A stretch of DNA of 30,622 bases from SXXH01 sp041165735 (GTDB taxonomy: Bacteria > Planctomycetota > UBA1135 > GCA-002686595): NCBI GenBank assembly GCA_046341775.1, contig JBKDQQ010000147.1, positions 1 through 30,622 of the forward strand, written 5' to 3'. Shown one piece after another: positions 16,105-26,088 of this stretch (positions are counted from its first letter, which is position 1; each line of letters starts with the position of its first letter). Both the position numbers and the translations under genes were made by a program. The notes below the pieces were generated by a model. The model did not search any database, was not told the origin of the DNA, and saw nothing but the letters and a program-made list of their open reading frames with translations.

Positions 16105-18186
16105 CTACTTCGCCTCGGATCGCTTGGCGTCGGACGGCTTGGCGTCGATGCCGTAGTCGAGCTGCCACGCGGGCATCTCGCCTCCGGCGCCGACGAGGTA
16201 GTGCTCGAACCACTGGACCATGCGCAAGGCGTAGTCGAGGCGCGCGCACGCCTTGCGGTTGCCGTGGCCCTCGCCTGGGTACAGCACCAGCCGCACCGGA
16301 GCCTGGCCGCGCAACTTCAAGTGGCGGTACATCGAACGCGACTGCCCGGGGTCGACGCGCGGGTCGTCCTTGCCGTGCATGATGAGCAGCGGCGTGCGGC
16401 ACTTGTCGGCGTGGGTCACGGGACTGCGCTCGAGGAAGAAGTCGACCGCCTCCCACGGACGCTTCAGCGAATGCACGAGGAACTCCTCGTTGGGGATGTC
16501 CGTGGTGCCGGTCTTCGACAGCTTGTCGCCGATGCCGACGAACATGACGCCCGCGGCGAAGCGCTCGCTGTGGCGAGTCGAGCACCACGCGGTGGCGTAG
16601 CCACCGTAGCTGCCGCCGGTGATCCCGATCTTCTTCGAATCGGCGAGCCTGCCCCCGGCATCGCCGACGAAGTGGTCCACCGCGTCGACGAGGTCGTCGA
16701 ACTCCGCGCCCGCCGCGTCGCCTTGGCCCAGCTTGCTGAAGGCCACGCCGCGTCCGGTGCTGCCGCGGTAGTTGGGATAGAACACGGCGATGCCCATCTC
16801 GGCCAGCATCTGCCCGGGCCGCGAGTAGTTGGTCAACCAGCCATCCGTCTCGTGCGCCTCCGGCCCGCCGTGGACCGACAGCACCATGGCGTGCGCGTTG
16901 GCCATCTTCTTCTCGCGCAAGGGACGGATGAGGATGCCCTGCAGTTCCTTCCCGTCGCGCGCCTTCCACGCGACGACCTCCTGCGGCGCCATGGGGGCGC
17001 CGGCCATCCACGGGTTGGAATCGGTGCTGCGGATGGCGCCCTTGCCGTCGGCGCGCAGCACGTAGAGCTCCTGCGCATGGCGCGCGCTGCTGCCTACGAG
17101 CGCGGTGGTGCCGCCGTCGTCCGAGGTCGAGATCGCCGTCCACGCCGCGACGCCAGCGGGCACGAGCTCCACCGCGGCGCCGACCTTGCCGTCGGAGCAT
17201 TGCGTGCGTCGCACGAGCGTCCGGCATCCGTCGGTCACCATGTGGACCAGGCCGGACTTGTTCCAACTGGCGATGGTCGAGTCCGCCAAGGCGCCGGCGC
17301 CCAGGACGTCGACGAAGGCGCCGCCCTCGGAGGGCGCGATCCACAGGCGTCCCGCCGAGGGATCGTGGACGTCCTCGCCGGCGACGAGCCAGACGTGGCT
17401 CGCGTCCGCGCTCCAGCCCACGTCGCCCAACTTGCCGGGGTTGTCGAACTTGGCCAGCACGCGCCCGTCCGCCGCGTCCAGCACGCGCACGCGATGGCGC
17501 GTGTACTCGTCGTCGACCAGCGGCGTAGGCGCCGAGGACACGAGGATGCGCTCGTCGCGCGGGCTCCACTCGAGCTGGTGCACGTGCTCGGCGTAGTCGA
17601 GCGCCTTCGGCTTGGCGTCGCCTTCGAGGCGCGCGACGTGCACGCGCGCGTGCGGCAGGTCCTCCTCGTAGACTTGCTGCTTGAAGCCCTTCTCCTCGCC
17701 CTTCCTGCGCGTCGCGGAGGGCTCCTCGGCCGCGAGCAGCGCCACTCGATCCCCGGCCGGACTGAACGAGTACTCGCCGATGCTCGTCGCGAGCTCGACC
17801 ACCTTCTTCGCCTCGCCGCCATCGAGCGGCAGGATGTGCAACGCGGTCTGCTTGTCGCCCTCGCGCTTGGCGAGGAAGGCGATGCCCTTGCCGTCCGGGG
17901 TGAAGGACGGCTTGCCGATGTTGACCTTGCCCGCGATGTAGGGACGCGACGCGCCGGAAGCCACGTCGAGGACGTGGAGTTCCGTCCACGGCGCGCCATC
18001 GTCGTCGACGCCGGCGTTGCGCGGCACCGCCAGCAGGTAGGCGACCTTCGCGCCGTCGGGCGACACGCTCGCTCCGGCGACATTCTTGATGGACTCGACG
18101 CGACGCGGCGTCCAGAACGGCTCCTGGCCGTTCGTGGTGGACGCGGCGATGCACAGGAACAACGCGGTAGTGGCCAAACGGATCAT
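16105..18186 (-). CDS. Secreted S9-family prolyl oligopeptidase / acylaminoacyl peptidase
   Basis: This 693-residue serine peptidase of family S9 has a signal peptide (MIRLATTALFLCIAASTTNG), so it works in the periplasm or outside the cell. Residues about 30-420 form the beta-propeller gate, with repeats such as ASVSPDGAKVAYL, PSFTPDGKGIAFLAKRE and LEWSPRDERILVS. Residues about 430-690 are the alpha/beta-hydrolase domain. Catalytic Ser526 is in GGSYGGY, Asp608 in GKDDPRV and His641 in GEGHGN. The propeller opening usually limits substrates to short peptides. I chose ATG 18186 because GGAG stands 6 nt before it; ATG 18197 would add MEPP. It is probably separate from the upstream membrane-protein gene, 134 bp away. 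Confidence 0.93.
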   Translation of the reverse strand: MIRLATTALFLCIAASTTNGQEPFWTPRRVESIKNVAGASVSPDGAKVAYLLAVPRNAGVDDDGAPWTELHVLDVASGASRPYIAGKVNIGKPSFTPDGKGIAFLAKREGDKQTALHILPLDGGEAKKVVELATSIGEYSFSPAGDRVALLAAEEPSATRRKGEEKGFKQQVYEEDLPHARVHVARLEGDAKPKALDYAEHVHQLEWSPRDERILVSSAPTPLVDDEYTRHRVRVLDAADGRVLAKFDNPGKLGDVGWSADASHVWLVAGEDVHDPSAGRLWIAPSEGGAFVDVLGAGALADSTIASWNKSGLVHMVTDGCRTLVRRTQCSDGKVGAAVELVPAGVAAWTAISTSDDGGTTALVGSSARHAQELYVLRADGKGAIRSTDSNPWMAGAPMAPQEVVAWKARDGKELQGILIRPLREKKMANAHAMVLSVHGGPEAHETDGWLTNYSRPGQMLAEMGIAVFYPNYRGSTGRGVAFSKLGQGDAAGAEFDDLVDAVDHFVGDAGGRLADSKKIGITGGSYGGYATAWCSTRHSERFAAGVMFVGIGDKLSKTGTTDIPNEEFLVHSLKRPWEAVDFFLERSPVTHADKCRTPLLIMHGKDDPRVDPGQSRSMYRHLKLRGQAPVRLVLYPGEGHGNRKACARLDYALRMVQWFEHYLVGAGGEMPAWQLDYGIDAKPSDAKRSEAK

Positions 18187-18211
18187 CGGCGGCTCCATTG
18201 GAGGGATCGGG

Positions 18212-18227
18212 CGCGTCACGGGACGCG
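18212..18227 (-). terminator. Perfect hairpin upstream of the S9 peptidase
   Basis: CGCGTC, loop ACGG, GACGCG is a 6-bp perfect stem about 94 bp after the membrane-protein stop (18321) and 25 bp before the peptidase start, read on the minus strand. It may terminate the upstream transcript or structure the peptidase leader. Confidence 0.35.
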
Positions 18228-18320
18228 GCGGGGAGATTCTAGTGGCATGACGCCGCGCGCACCCCTGCGCTCCCCTCCAATCGCGCGGATCCGCGCCAAC
18301 CGAGCGGCGCAGCCGACCAC

Positions 18321-20231
18321 TCAGGGGCCCGCGACCTTCTTCGCGGCGCAACCGCCCCCGAAGACGGGGCGCCCATCCACCAAGCGCGCTTCGTCGGCCA
18401 CCAGCCAGGCCTCCGACGCGCCGGAGCGCGCGAGCAGCGCCTCGACGCCCGCGGCGTCGCCCGACAGGGCGCGAGCGTTGTCCCGCGCCAGATCGAGGAA
18501 GGCTGCGCGTGGATCGCGCCCCGCGCGACGCGCGGCGTGCCAGCGCGGCGTGAACCGTGGCGTCTCGAAGGCGACGCGACGTTCCGCGTAGGCCGACAAC
18601 AACAGTGTCTCGCCACGGGACACCAGCAACGCATCCTCGCGCGCCGCCTCGCGCAACTTGGCGACGTCCTCGATCCAGCGACGCGACTCGGCGGCGGGCT
18701 CGGCGCGCGGACCCGCATGGTGCCGCAGTTGCGTGGCGATGCGCGCCGCGCCGCACAGGAAGAACGGCGCCGCCACGACCGAGGGGAAGAGCACGCCGCC
18801 GGAGGCGCATGCGACGCCGCCCAGCACCGCCAGGCAGGCGATCGAGTTGTAGGCGAAGAACAACTGGCTCAGGCCCGCGGCCGAGACCAGCAATGCGGCC
18901 CCGAAGCCGGCCGCCACGCAGCCTTGGAGCGCGCGTCGGAACCGGGTGTCCGAGTCCATCGCGGGCCGCGGCTGCCACGCCCCGCGCACGGCCCACGCCA
19001 GGCTCGGCCCGCAGAAGAGCAGCAACCACGCGGGAAGCAGGAGCCATGCTCCGGTCGAACCGCTGCCGATGGCGCGCAGGATGGGCGCTTCGAGGAAGGC
19101 CGCGAAGGGTTCGACGCGGAACATCGAACGTCCATAGCCGTCGGCGGAGCCCGCGAGGCGCGCGAAGGCCGGCGCGGCGCCGACGAGCACGAGGAGCGAC
19201 GCGAGGAGCAGCGGCTGGCGCAACGCGCGCTCGCGCCACGCGCACCACGCGCCCGCGGCGGCGAACCCCGCGACCATCACCGGAGCGGTGCTGCCCTTGG
19301 CGCCCGCCATGGCCCACGCGCCGACGACGATCTGCGCCGGCAGCGACCAACGCGCGACTCCCCGCCCGTCCGAGCGCAACCAGGCCTGCACTCGCTCCAG
19401 CGTCGCGATGAACAACAGGAGCCCGAAGGCGGTCGTGGGACTGTTCCACAGGCCCGCTTCGAAGAAGGCGTTCGAGCGCCAGGACTCGGCGGCCGCGAGC
19501 CCCAGCGCGCGCAGCGCGAGCGCCGGGTCGCAGGCGAGGAGCAAGGCGAGACCCGCTGCGACGCCCGCCTTGGCGCCCGCCATCCGTCGCGCCAACGCGG
19601 AAGACGCGAGCACGACCAGCACGGGGACCAGCGCGGAGAGGAGCGACATGGTCGTCGATGCCACTCCCAACCCCAGCGTCCGAGCCAGCACGGCCGGCAG
19701 GGCGTAGGCGTGCACGTGGTAGTCGAAGGCCAACCCTGCGACGCGCGGATCCTGCATGAGCGGGCCGCGCAGGTACTCGGCGGCGTTGCCGGCATGCCAC
19801 AGCAGATCGGGATCGTAGTCCGCGGGGCGCAAGACCGGGTCGCGGTGGTGCGCACGCGCGGCCGCGGCGCCGGCGAGCGCGATCCACCACCACGCCGCGC
19901 GCGCGGGGGAGCCGTCACCCGGACGCCAACACGCCGCGCCCACGAGCACGCACACGAGCCACGCCAGCGTCGGCGCGCCGAACCGCAGGCAAGCCTCCGC
20001 GGCCGCGAGGTGCAGGACGAGCCCGGTGGCGAGACCGAACGTGGCGCGCTCGAAGGCGTCGTCGTCGGGAGCCAATCGCGCGCGCAGCAGGATCCCCGGC
20101 AAGGCCACGACCAGCACGAGATGTCCGAACGCCAAGCCCGCGGACGACCACGTCCCGTCGAGGTGCGCGGGGCGCACCAGGACCAGCGCCGCGATCGCCG
20201 CGGCGAAGGCGAGAGGGCGCGACCAGCTCAT
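18321..20231 (-). CDS. Polytopic membrane protein, possibly GT-C-like
   Basis: I do not recognise a named family for this 636-residue protein. It has roughly ten hydrophobic segments, starting with PLAFAAAIAALVLV and HLVLVVALPGILL, and a C-terminal soluble domain of about 150 residues beginning near ESRRWIEDVAKLREAARED. The acidic motif DYDPDLLWHAGNAAEYL followed by FDYHVHAYALPA recalls the aspartate-bearing external loops of GT-C glycosyltransferases that use lipid-linked sugars, and the general topology agrees. That is only a resemblance. The start is ambiguous: ATG 20231 (MSWSRP) directly precedes the first helix, whereas 20288 would add 19 residues. It lies 130 bp downstream of asnS on the same strand. 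Confidence 0.68.
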   Translation of the reverse strand: MSWSRPLAFAAAIAALVLVRPAHLDGTWSSAGLAFGHLVLVVALPGILLRARLAPDDDAFERATFGLATGLVLHLAAAEACLRFGAPTLAWLVCVLVGAACWRPGDGSPARAAWWWIALAGAAAARAHHRDPVLRPADYDPDLLWHAGNAAEYLRGPLMQDPRVAGLAFDYHVHAYALPAVLARTLGLGVASTTMSLLSALVPVLVVLASSALARRMAGAKAGVAAGLALLLACDPALALRALGLAAAESWRSNAFFEAGLWNSPTTAFGLLLFIATLERVQAWLRSDGRGVARWSLPAQIVVGAWAMAGAKGSTAPVMVAGFAAAGAWCAWRERALRQPLLLASLLVLVGAAPAFARLAGSADGYGRSMFRVEPFAAFLEAPILRAIGSGSTGAWLLLPAWLLLFCGPSLAWAVRGAWQPRPAMDSDTRFRRALQGCVAAGFGAALLVSAAGLSQLFFAYNSIACLAVLGGVACASGGVLFPSVVAAPFFLCGAARIATQLRHHAGPRAEPAAESRRWIEDVAKLREAAREDALLVSRGETLLLSAYAERRVAFETPRFTPRWHAARRAGRDPRAAFLDLARDNARALSGDAAGVEALLARSGASEAWLVADEARLVDGRPVFGGGCAAKKVAGP

Positions 20232-20361
20232 GCGCGTGCCGGCGCGAAGTCCCGTGGGCGCGCGGACCATCCGAGGCGCGGCGTGCACCTAGGCCCGCTG
20301 GCCGCGCGCGATGGCGACGGCGACGGGCACGACCCGACGCGAGCGGATCCGGCGCGGACTC

Positions 20362-21663
<1,302 letters not shown>

Positions 21664-21681
21664 GGGATGCTGGCGAGGCGT

Positions 21682-22281
21682 TCAGGGAAAGGCCGCGTAG
21701 GCGGATTGGATCTGGATGTCGTGGATGCGCCCTCCGCGCACGAGCACGCGCCCCTTGCAGGCGGCGCCGTCGCGACGGGCCTCGACCACGATGTCGAGCT
21801 CGCTCCGGCCCGCGTCCAACTCGGCGGGCGGGGTAACGAAGGTGATGCGCTCGTAGCCGAGCGCCAGCAGGCGCGACACGACGCGATCGGCGAGTCCGCC
21901 GCCGAGCGATGCCGGAACCCCGGCCTGCGGCAGGAGCTCCTCGCGGCGGCGCGATTCGTCGGCGACCACGACGCGGTCCTCGACGCGGCGCGCGAGGTCG
22001 CGCAGGTCGAGCAAGGCGTGCTCGACGCGCCGCAAGTCCAGCTCGCGCGACTGGTCGCGGCTGGCGGACAAGGCCTTGGCCACTTCGAGCATGGACGCCT
22101 CCAGGCGTTCCAGCCGGGCCGACGCCTCCTTGGCGCGCGCCTGCACCACGAAGGCCGCGACCGCGGCCGCGACGGCGGCCACGATCGCCCCCGCGGCCGC
22201 CAAGGCGGGCCACGGAGTGCTTGCCGGCGGAGCGCCCGCGACTTGCGCCAGCGCTGCCTGCAGGATGGACAAGCAGATCAT
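21682..22281 (-). CDS. Small membrane-anchored coiled-coil protein
   Basis: I do not recognise this 199-residue protein. The first 20 residues (MICLSILQAALAQVAGAPP) look like a weak signal or short hydrophobic stretch. A clear membrane helix follows near residues 26-47 (ALAAAGAIVAAVAAAVAAFVV). Residues about 50-110 are a charged heptad-like helix (LERLEASMLEVAKAL), and the last 90 residues are a small alpha/beta domain with ITFVTPPAELDAGRSELDIVV. The ATG at 22281 was chosen; 22332 would add 17 residues and overlap the divergent gene. It is divergent from the YbhN-like gene with about 49 bp between starts, and is followed by asnS after 18 bp. Confidence 0.65.
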   Translation of the reverse strand: MICLSILQAALAQVAGAPPASTPWPALAAAGAIVAAVAAAVAAFVVQARAKEASARLERLEASMLEVAKALSASRDQSRELDLRRVEHALLDLRDLARRVEDRVVVADESRRREELLPQAGVPASLGGGLADRVVSRLLALGYERITFVTPPAELDAGRSELDIVVEARRDGAACKGRVLVRGGRIHDIQIQSAYAAFP

Positions 22282-22330
22282 GCGCGAGGCAGAGTACCAC
22301 GCTGCAGCGGTGCCTCCAACCGCGCCCGCC

Positions 22331-23338
22331 ATGCCTCCCGCCCCCGCTCCGCACGCAGCCGGACCCTCGAAGCTCGCGCGCTCGATGGTCGTCGGATTGG
22401 CGGTCGCGGTGGTGGCCTACACGCTGTGGGTCTTGTGGGCCGACTTCGACGGCTTGCGCTCGGCCTTCGCGCGCCTGCCCGCAACGTCGCTCGTGGCCGC
22501 CTGCGCCCTCAGCTTCGCCAACTACATCGTGCGCTTCGCGCGCTGGCAGTTCTATCTGCGCTGGTTGGGCTGCACCTTGCCGCCGGGCGCCTCGTTCCGC
22601 ATCCATCTCGCCGGGCTGGCCCTGACCGTCTCTCCCGGCAAGCTGGGCGAGGCGGTCAAGAGCTGGCTGCTCCTGGCGCGAATCGGCGCGCCGGTGGCGA
22701 CCACCGCCCCCATCGTCGTGGCCGAACGCGCGACCGACCTGCTGGGGTTCCTCGCGCTGCTCGCCGTGTGCGGTTCGAGGGTGCTGGACGGCGCCGAGTG
22801 GATCGCGTGGAGCACTCTGGCGCTGCTCGGACTGCTGCTCTCCGGGTTGTGGTGCCGTCCGTTGCAGGAGGCGGTCTTGGCGCGGGTCGCGCGCCGTCCG
22901 GCGCTGGCGGGCGCGGCCGCCGCGTTGCGCGGCTCGCTCGCGTCCTCGCGCAGCCTGATGTCGCCCGCGCGGCTGCTCGGGCCGACCCTGCTGGCCGCCG
23001 CGGGTTGGTTCCTCGAATGCCTGGGCTTCCACCTGCTGGCCTCCACGTTCGGACCGCTCGAGCTCGCCGAGAGCACCGCGATCTTCGCGCTGGGCGCGCT
23101 GGCTGGAGCCGTGGCCTTCCTCGCGCCCGGTGGCGTCGGCGTCACCGAAGCCTCGATGACCGCGCTGCTGCGGCACCGCTACGCGGCGCTCGGCGTGGGA
23201 GGGGCGGCTGGCGCCGCTGCGGCCGCGACCCTGGCGGCGCGCTTGTGCACGCTGTGGTTCGCGGTCGGCGTCGGCTGGATCGCCTTGTGGCTCGAGCGGC
23301 GGGCCATCCGGCGCCGCGACGCCGAACTGTCAAATTGA
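22331..23338 (+). CDS. YbhN/UPF0104-type (lysylphosphatidylglycerol-flippase-like) membrane protein
   Basis: This 335-residue protein has about eight membrane helices and matches the UPF0104/LPG_synthase_TM family (YbhN, AglD, the flippase part of MprF). Members move or modify lipids; most have no known substrate. Family marks include NYIVRFARWQFYLRWLG, LTVSPGKLGEAVKSWLL and the C-terminal FLAPGGVGVTEASMTALL, a strongly conserved loop. The N-terminal start is uncertain: ATG 22331 (MPPAPAPHAAG) fits the divergent spacing, while ATG 22280 would add 17 residues. The stop codon lies in the loop of a terminator hairpin (23327-23346) that also serves the convergent xylB. Function in this organism cannot be told from sequence. 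Confidence 0.85.
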   Translation: MPPAPAPHAAGPSKLARSMVVGLAVAVVAYTLWVLWADFDGLRSAFARLPATSLVAACALSFANYIVRFARWQFYLRWLGCTLPPGASFRIHLAGLALTVSPGKLGEAVKSWLLLARIGAPVATTAPIVVAERATDLLGFLALLAVCGSRVLDGAEWIAWSTLALLGLLLSGLWCRPLQEAVLARVARRPALAGAAAALRGSLASSRSLMSPARLLGPTLLAAAGWFLECLGFHLLASTFGPLELAESTAIFALGALAGAVAFLAPGGVGVTEASMTALLRHRYAALGVGGAAGAAAAATLAARLCTLWFAVGVGWIALWLERRAIRRRDAELSN

Positions 23339-23346
23339 ATTGACAG
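23327..23346. terminator. Bidirectional terminator overlapping the YbhN-like stop codon
   Basis: CTGTCAA, loop ATTGAA, TTGACAG is a perfect 7-bp stem. The TGA stop at 23336-23338 lies in the loop, so the upstream arm encodes the last codons. It separates this gene from xylB, which ends at 23368 on the minus strand. Confidence 0.65.
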
Positions 23347-23367
23347 ACGCGGCATCCGGCGCGGTGC

Positions 23368-24849
23368 TCAAGGACGATCGGGGCGCGCCTCGGCGCCGTG
23401 CTCGCGCTCGAGCAGCTCGACGAAGCGCGCGCGCGCGCCGCGCAGCGCGGCGACTGCTTCGGGATCGGGATCCACCGCATCCAGGAGCCCGATGCCGCGC
23501 GCCGCGAGCGCGGGCAGGCCCACCGACTCCCCGTCCGCGAGGCGCACCGCCCATTGGGCCTGGAAGGCCGCTCCCAGCGCGGCCGTCTCGGCTTCGCGCA
23601 ACGGCACGACGCGCAACGCCAAGGCGTCGGCGAGCACGCGTGTCCACAACGGCGAGCGCGACGCGCCGCCCACGACGCGCACCTCGCCGGGCGCGATGCC
23701 GAACAAGCGCAGGCGCGCCACGCACAGCGCCAATCCATGCGCGACGCCTTCCACGATCGCGCGTCCCAGCGGCCCCGGGCCCAGCATCCCGGCCCGCAGC
23801 CCATGGAAGACGCCGCTGGCGCGCGGCAGCGCCGGAACGCGCTCTCCCGCGAGCCATGGCAAGCACACGAGTCCGCCTCCGCCGACGGGCGCGGCGAGCG
23901 CGAGGCGCGCCAGTTCCTCGTGTTCGAGCGCGTAGCCGCGCCGCAACTCCTCCAGCACCCCGGTGCAGTTCAAGAGGCACATGAGCGGCAGCCAGGCGCC
24001 GCTCGAATCGCAAAAGGGCGAGACGAGGGCCTTGTGGTCCAGCACGGGCGCGCCGCTGCGCGCGAAGACCGTCGCCGAAGTGCCGAGGCTCGCCACGAGC
24101 ACGCCCTCCGCCGCGGCGCCCGAGCCGATGGCGCTCATCATGTTGTCGCCGCCGCCCGCGGCGACCGGCACGCCGGCGGGCAAGCCCAGCTCCGCGGCCA
24201 TCGCGGGCAGCAGGCCGCCCACGAGCGCGTCGCTCGACACCATCCGAGGCAGCTTGCGCCCGATGCCGCCGCCGATCGCCGCCAGCATCGCCTCGTCGTG
24301 GCGCCGCGTGGTCGGATCCAACCAACCGGTGCCCGACGCGTCGCCCGGCTCGGACGCACGCGCGCCGCACAGGCGCGCGTTGATCCACTCGTGCGGCAGG
24401 AGCAGCGCATCGGCGCGCTGCCACTCGTCGCCCCTCCTCCGGACGGCGTGCAGGGCCTTCGACGCGGTCCATCCCACCGGCACGGGACGGCCGAGGCGCG
24501 TCGCGAGCTCGTCCGCCTCCTCGGCCGTCTCCGTGTCGCCCCACAGCTTCGCGGGCCCGACGGGCTCGTCGCGTTCGTCGACGAGCACGCAGCCGTGCTG
24601 CTGGCCGCTGACGCCGATGCCGACCACCTCGACGCGCCCCTCGCAAGCTTGCAGGGCGGCGCGCGCGGCCGCCACCACGGCCGCGAGCCACTCGCGCGGG
24701 TCCTGCTCCGCGCGCCCCGCGCTGGAAGGCGCGAGCGGACGATGCGCTCGCGCGCCGCGCGCCAGCACGGATCCGTCGTCGCAAGCGACCACGAGGGCCT
24801 TGGTGCCCTGCGTGCCCACGTCGATCCCCAGCGTGGCCGCGCGCCGCAT
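23368..24849 (-). CDS. xylB: Xylulokinase (FGGY family)
   Basis: This 493-residue cytosolic kinase phosphorylates D-xylulose to xylulose-5-phosphate with ATP, feeding the pentose-phosphate pathway. The FGGY fold begins with LGIDVGTQGTKALVV (phosphate loop) and GVSGQQHGCVLVDE, a motif characteristic of xylulokinases. AAGGGDNMMSAIGSGA carries the catalytic Asp, and VVGGASRSPLWTRVLAD is the adenine-binding region. The length is normal. It begins 3 bp after the xylA stop (TGATCCATG), so it is translated from the same message. That pairing supports the xylulose assignment over other FGGY sugars. Transcription ends at the hairpin near 23340. Confidence 0.94.
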   Translation of the reverse strand: MRRAATLGIDVGTQGTKALVVACDDGSVLARGARAHRPLAPSSAGRAEQDPREWLAAVVAAARAALQACEGRVEVVGIGVSGQQHGCVLVDERDEPVGPAKLWGDTETAEEADELATRLGRPVPVGWTASKALHAVRRRGDEWQRADALLLPHEWINARLCGARASEPGDASGTGWLDPTTRRHDEAMLAAIGGGIGRKLPRMVSSDALVGGLLPAMAAELGLPAGVPVAAGGGDNMMSAIGSGAAAEGVLVASLGTSATVFARSGAPVLDHKALVSPFCDSSGAWLPLMCLLNCTGVLEELRRGYALEHEELARLALAAPVGGGGLVCLPWLAGERVPALPRASGVFHGLRAGMLGPGPLGRAIVEGVAHGLALCVARLRLFGIAPGEVRVVGGASRSPLWTRVLADALALRVVPLREAETAALGAAFQAQWAVRLADGESVGLPALAARGIGLLDAVDPDPEAVAALRGARARFVELLEREHGAEARPDRP

Positions 24850-24852
24850 GGA

Positions 24853-26037
24853 TCAGCCGCGCACGCCGAGCAGATGCTCGGTCATGCGCTGGTCGAGGCG
24901 CTCGTGGTGCAGGCCCGCCGCCGCCACCGCGGCCGCGTCGATCCGCAGCGCGCGCAACGCGCCGGCGCGCTCCCTGGTGTACGGACCCGCGAGGAGCGGA
25001 TCGAGGAGCGCGTCCTTCGCCTCGGCGATCCACGCCTTGACCTCGGGATCGGAGTCGAACTGCCGCGCGCGCAGCGCGAGCATCTTGTAGGTGCGCATGG
25101 AGCCGCGCGCGAACTCCCACACGCCCTCGTCGTCCTCGACGCGATAGGCGTGGCTGTCGAAGTGGCGCGGCCCTTCGTAGCGCGGCGTCCCGCTGGTGCC
25201 CTCGAGCAGGCGCACGAGCAGGAAGGCCTGCTTGAGGTCCTCGGAACCGAAGCGCAGGTCCTGGTCGTAGCGGCCGATGCGCTGCGCGTTCAGGTCGATG
25301 TGGAAGAGCTTGCCGCACCACATCGCTTGGGCCACCGCGTGCGCGAAGGAGAGCCCGGCCATGGTCTCGTGCGCCACTTCGGGATTGACGCCGACCATCT
25401 CCTTGTGGGCGAGCGTCTCGATGAAGTGCAGCATGTGGCCCGTGGTCGGCAGGTAGATGTCGCCACGCGGCTCGTTGGGCTTGGCCTCCAGCGCGAAGCG
25501 CAGGGCCCAACCCTGGTCCTTGCACCAGGCGCAGAGGAAGTCGAGCGCCTCCTTCATGCGTTGCAGCGCGACGCGCGGATCGCGGCAGGCGTCCGCCTCG
25601 CTGCCCTCGCGGCCGCCCCAGAAGACGCATGTCTCGGCGCCAAGCTCCACGCCCAGCTCGATGGCCGCCATCGTCTTCTGCAGGGCGAAGGCCCGCACGC
25701 GCGGATCGTTGGCCGTGAACGCGCCGTCCTTGAAGATCGGTTGCGAGAAGAGGTTGGTGGTCGCCATCGGCACGCGCAGGCCGTGGTCGGACAAGGCGCG
25801 CTTGAAGTCGCGCACGATCGCGTCGCGCTCCGCGGCGGACGAGCCGAAGGGCACGAGGTCCTCGTCGTGCAGGTTGACGCCCCACGCGCCGCACTCCGCC
25901 AACTTGGCGACGATGCGCGTCGGAGCTTGCGCGGCGCGCGTGGGATGGCCGAAGGGATCGCGGCCGGTGTTGCCGACGGTCCAAAGTCCGAAGGTGAACT
26001 TGTCCTCCGGGAGAGGCGAGAAGGCGTCCATGGACAT
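24853..26037 (-). CDS. xylA: Xylose isomerase
   Basis: This TIM-barrel enzyme converts D-xylose to D-xylulose (and glucose to fructose). It resembles the shorter, actinobacterial-type class I enzymes of about 390 residues. The active site is complete: LHDEDLVPFG (catalytic His and Asp), EAKPNEPRG (metal Glu and Lys), NPEVAHETM (Glu and His), FHIDLNAQ, GRYDQDLRFG and FDSHAYR (metal Asp residues). Three starts are possible: GTG 26046, ATG 26037 and ATG 26031. I favour an ATG, because actinobacterial relatives begin about 10 residues before FTFGLWTVG. No transporter or XylR-type regulator is nearby. It lies about 50 bp after the BatA-like gene on the same strand. Confidence 0.96.
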   Translation of the reverse strand: MSMDAFSPLPEDKFTFGLWTVGNTGRDPFGHPTRAAQAPTRIVAKLAECGAWGVNLHDEDLVPFGSSAAERDAIVRDFKRALSDHGLRVPMATTNLFSQPIFKDGAFTANDPRVRAFALQKTMAAIELGVELGAETCVFWGGREGSEADACRDPRVALQRMKEALDFLCAWCKDQGWALRFALEAKPNEPRGDIYLPTTGHMLHFIETLAHKEMVGVNPEVAHETMAGLSFAHAVAQAMWCGKLFHIDLNAQRIGRYDQDLRFGSEDLKQAFLLVRLLEGTSGTPRYEGPRHFDSHAYRVEDDEGVWEFARGSMRTYKMLALRARQFDSDPEVKAWIAEAKDALLDPLLAGPYTRERAGALRALRIDAAAVAAAGLHHERLDQRMTEHLLGVRG

Positions 26038-26088
26038 GGTGTACACCGCCGCGCGCCCACGCGCGAGCTGGATGCGCCGCGGAGCACC

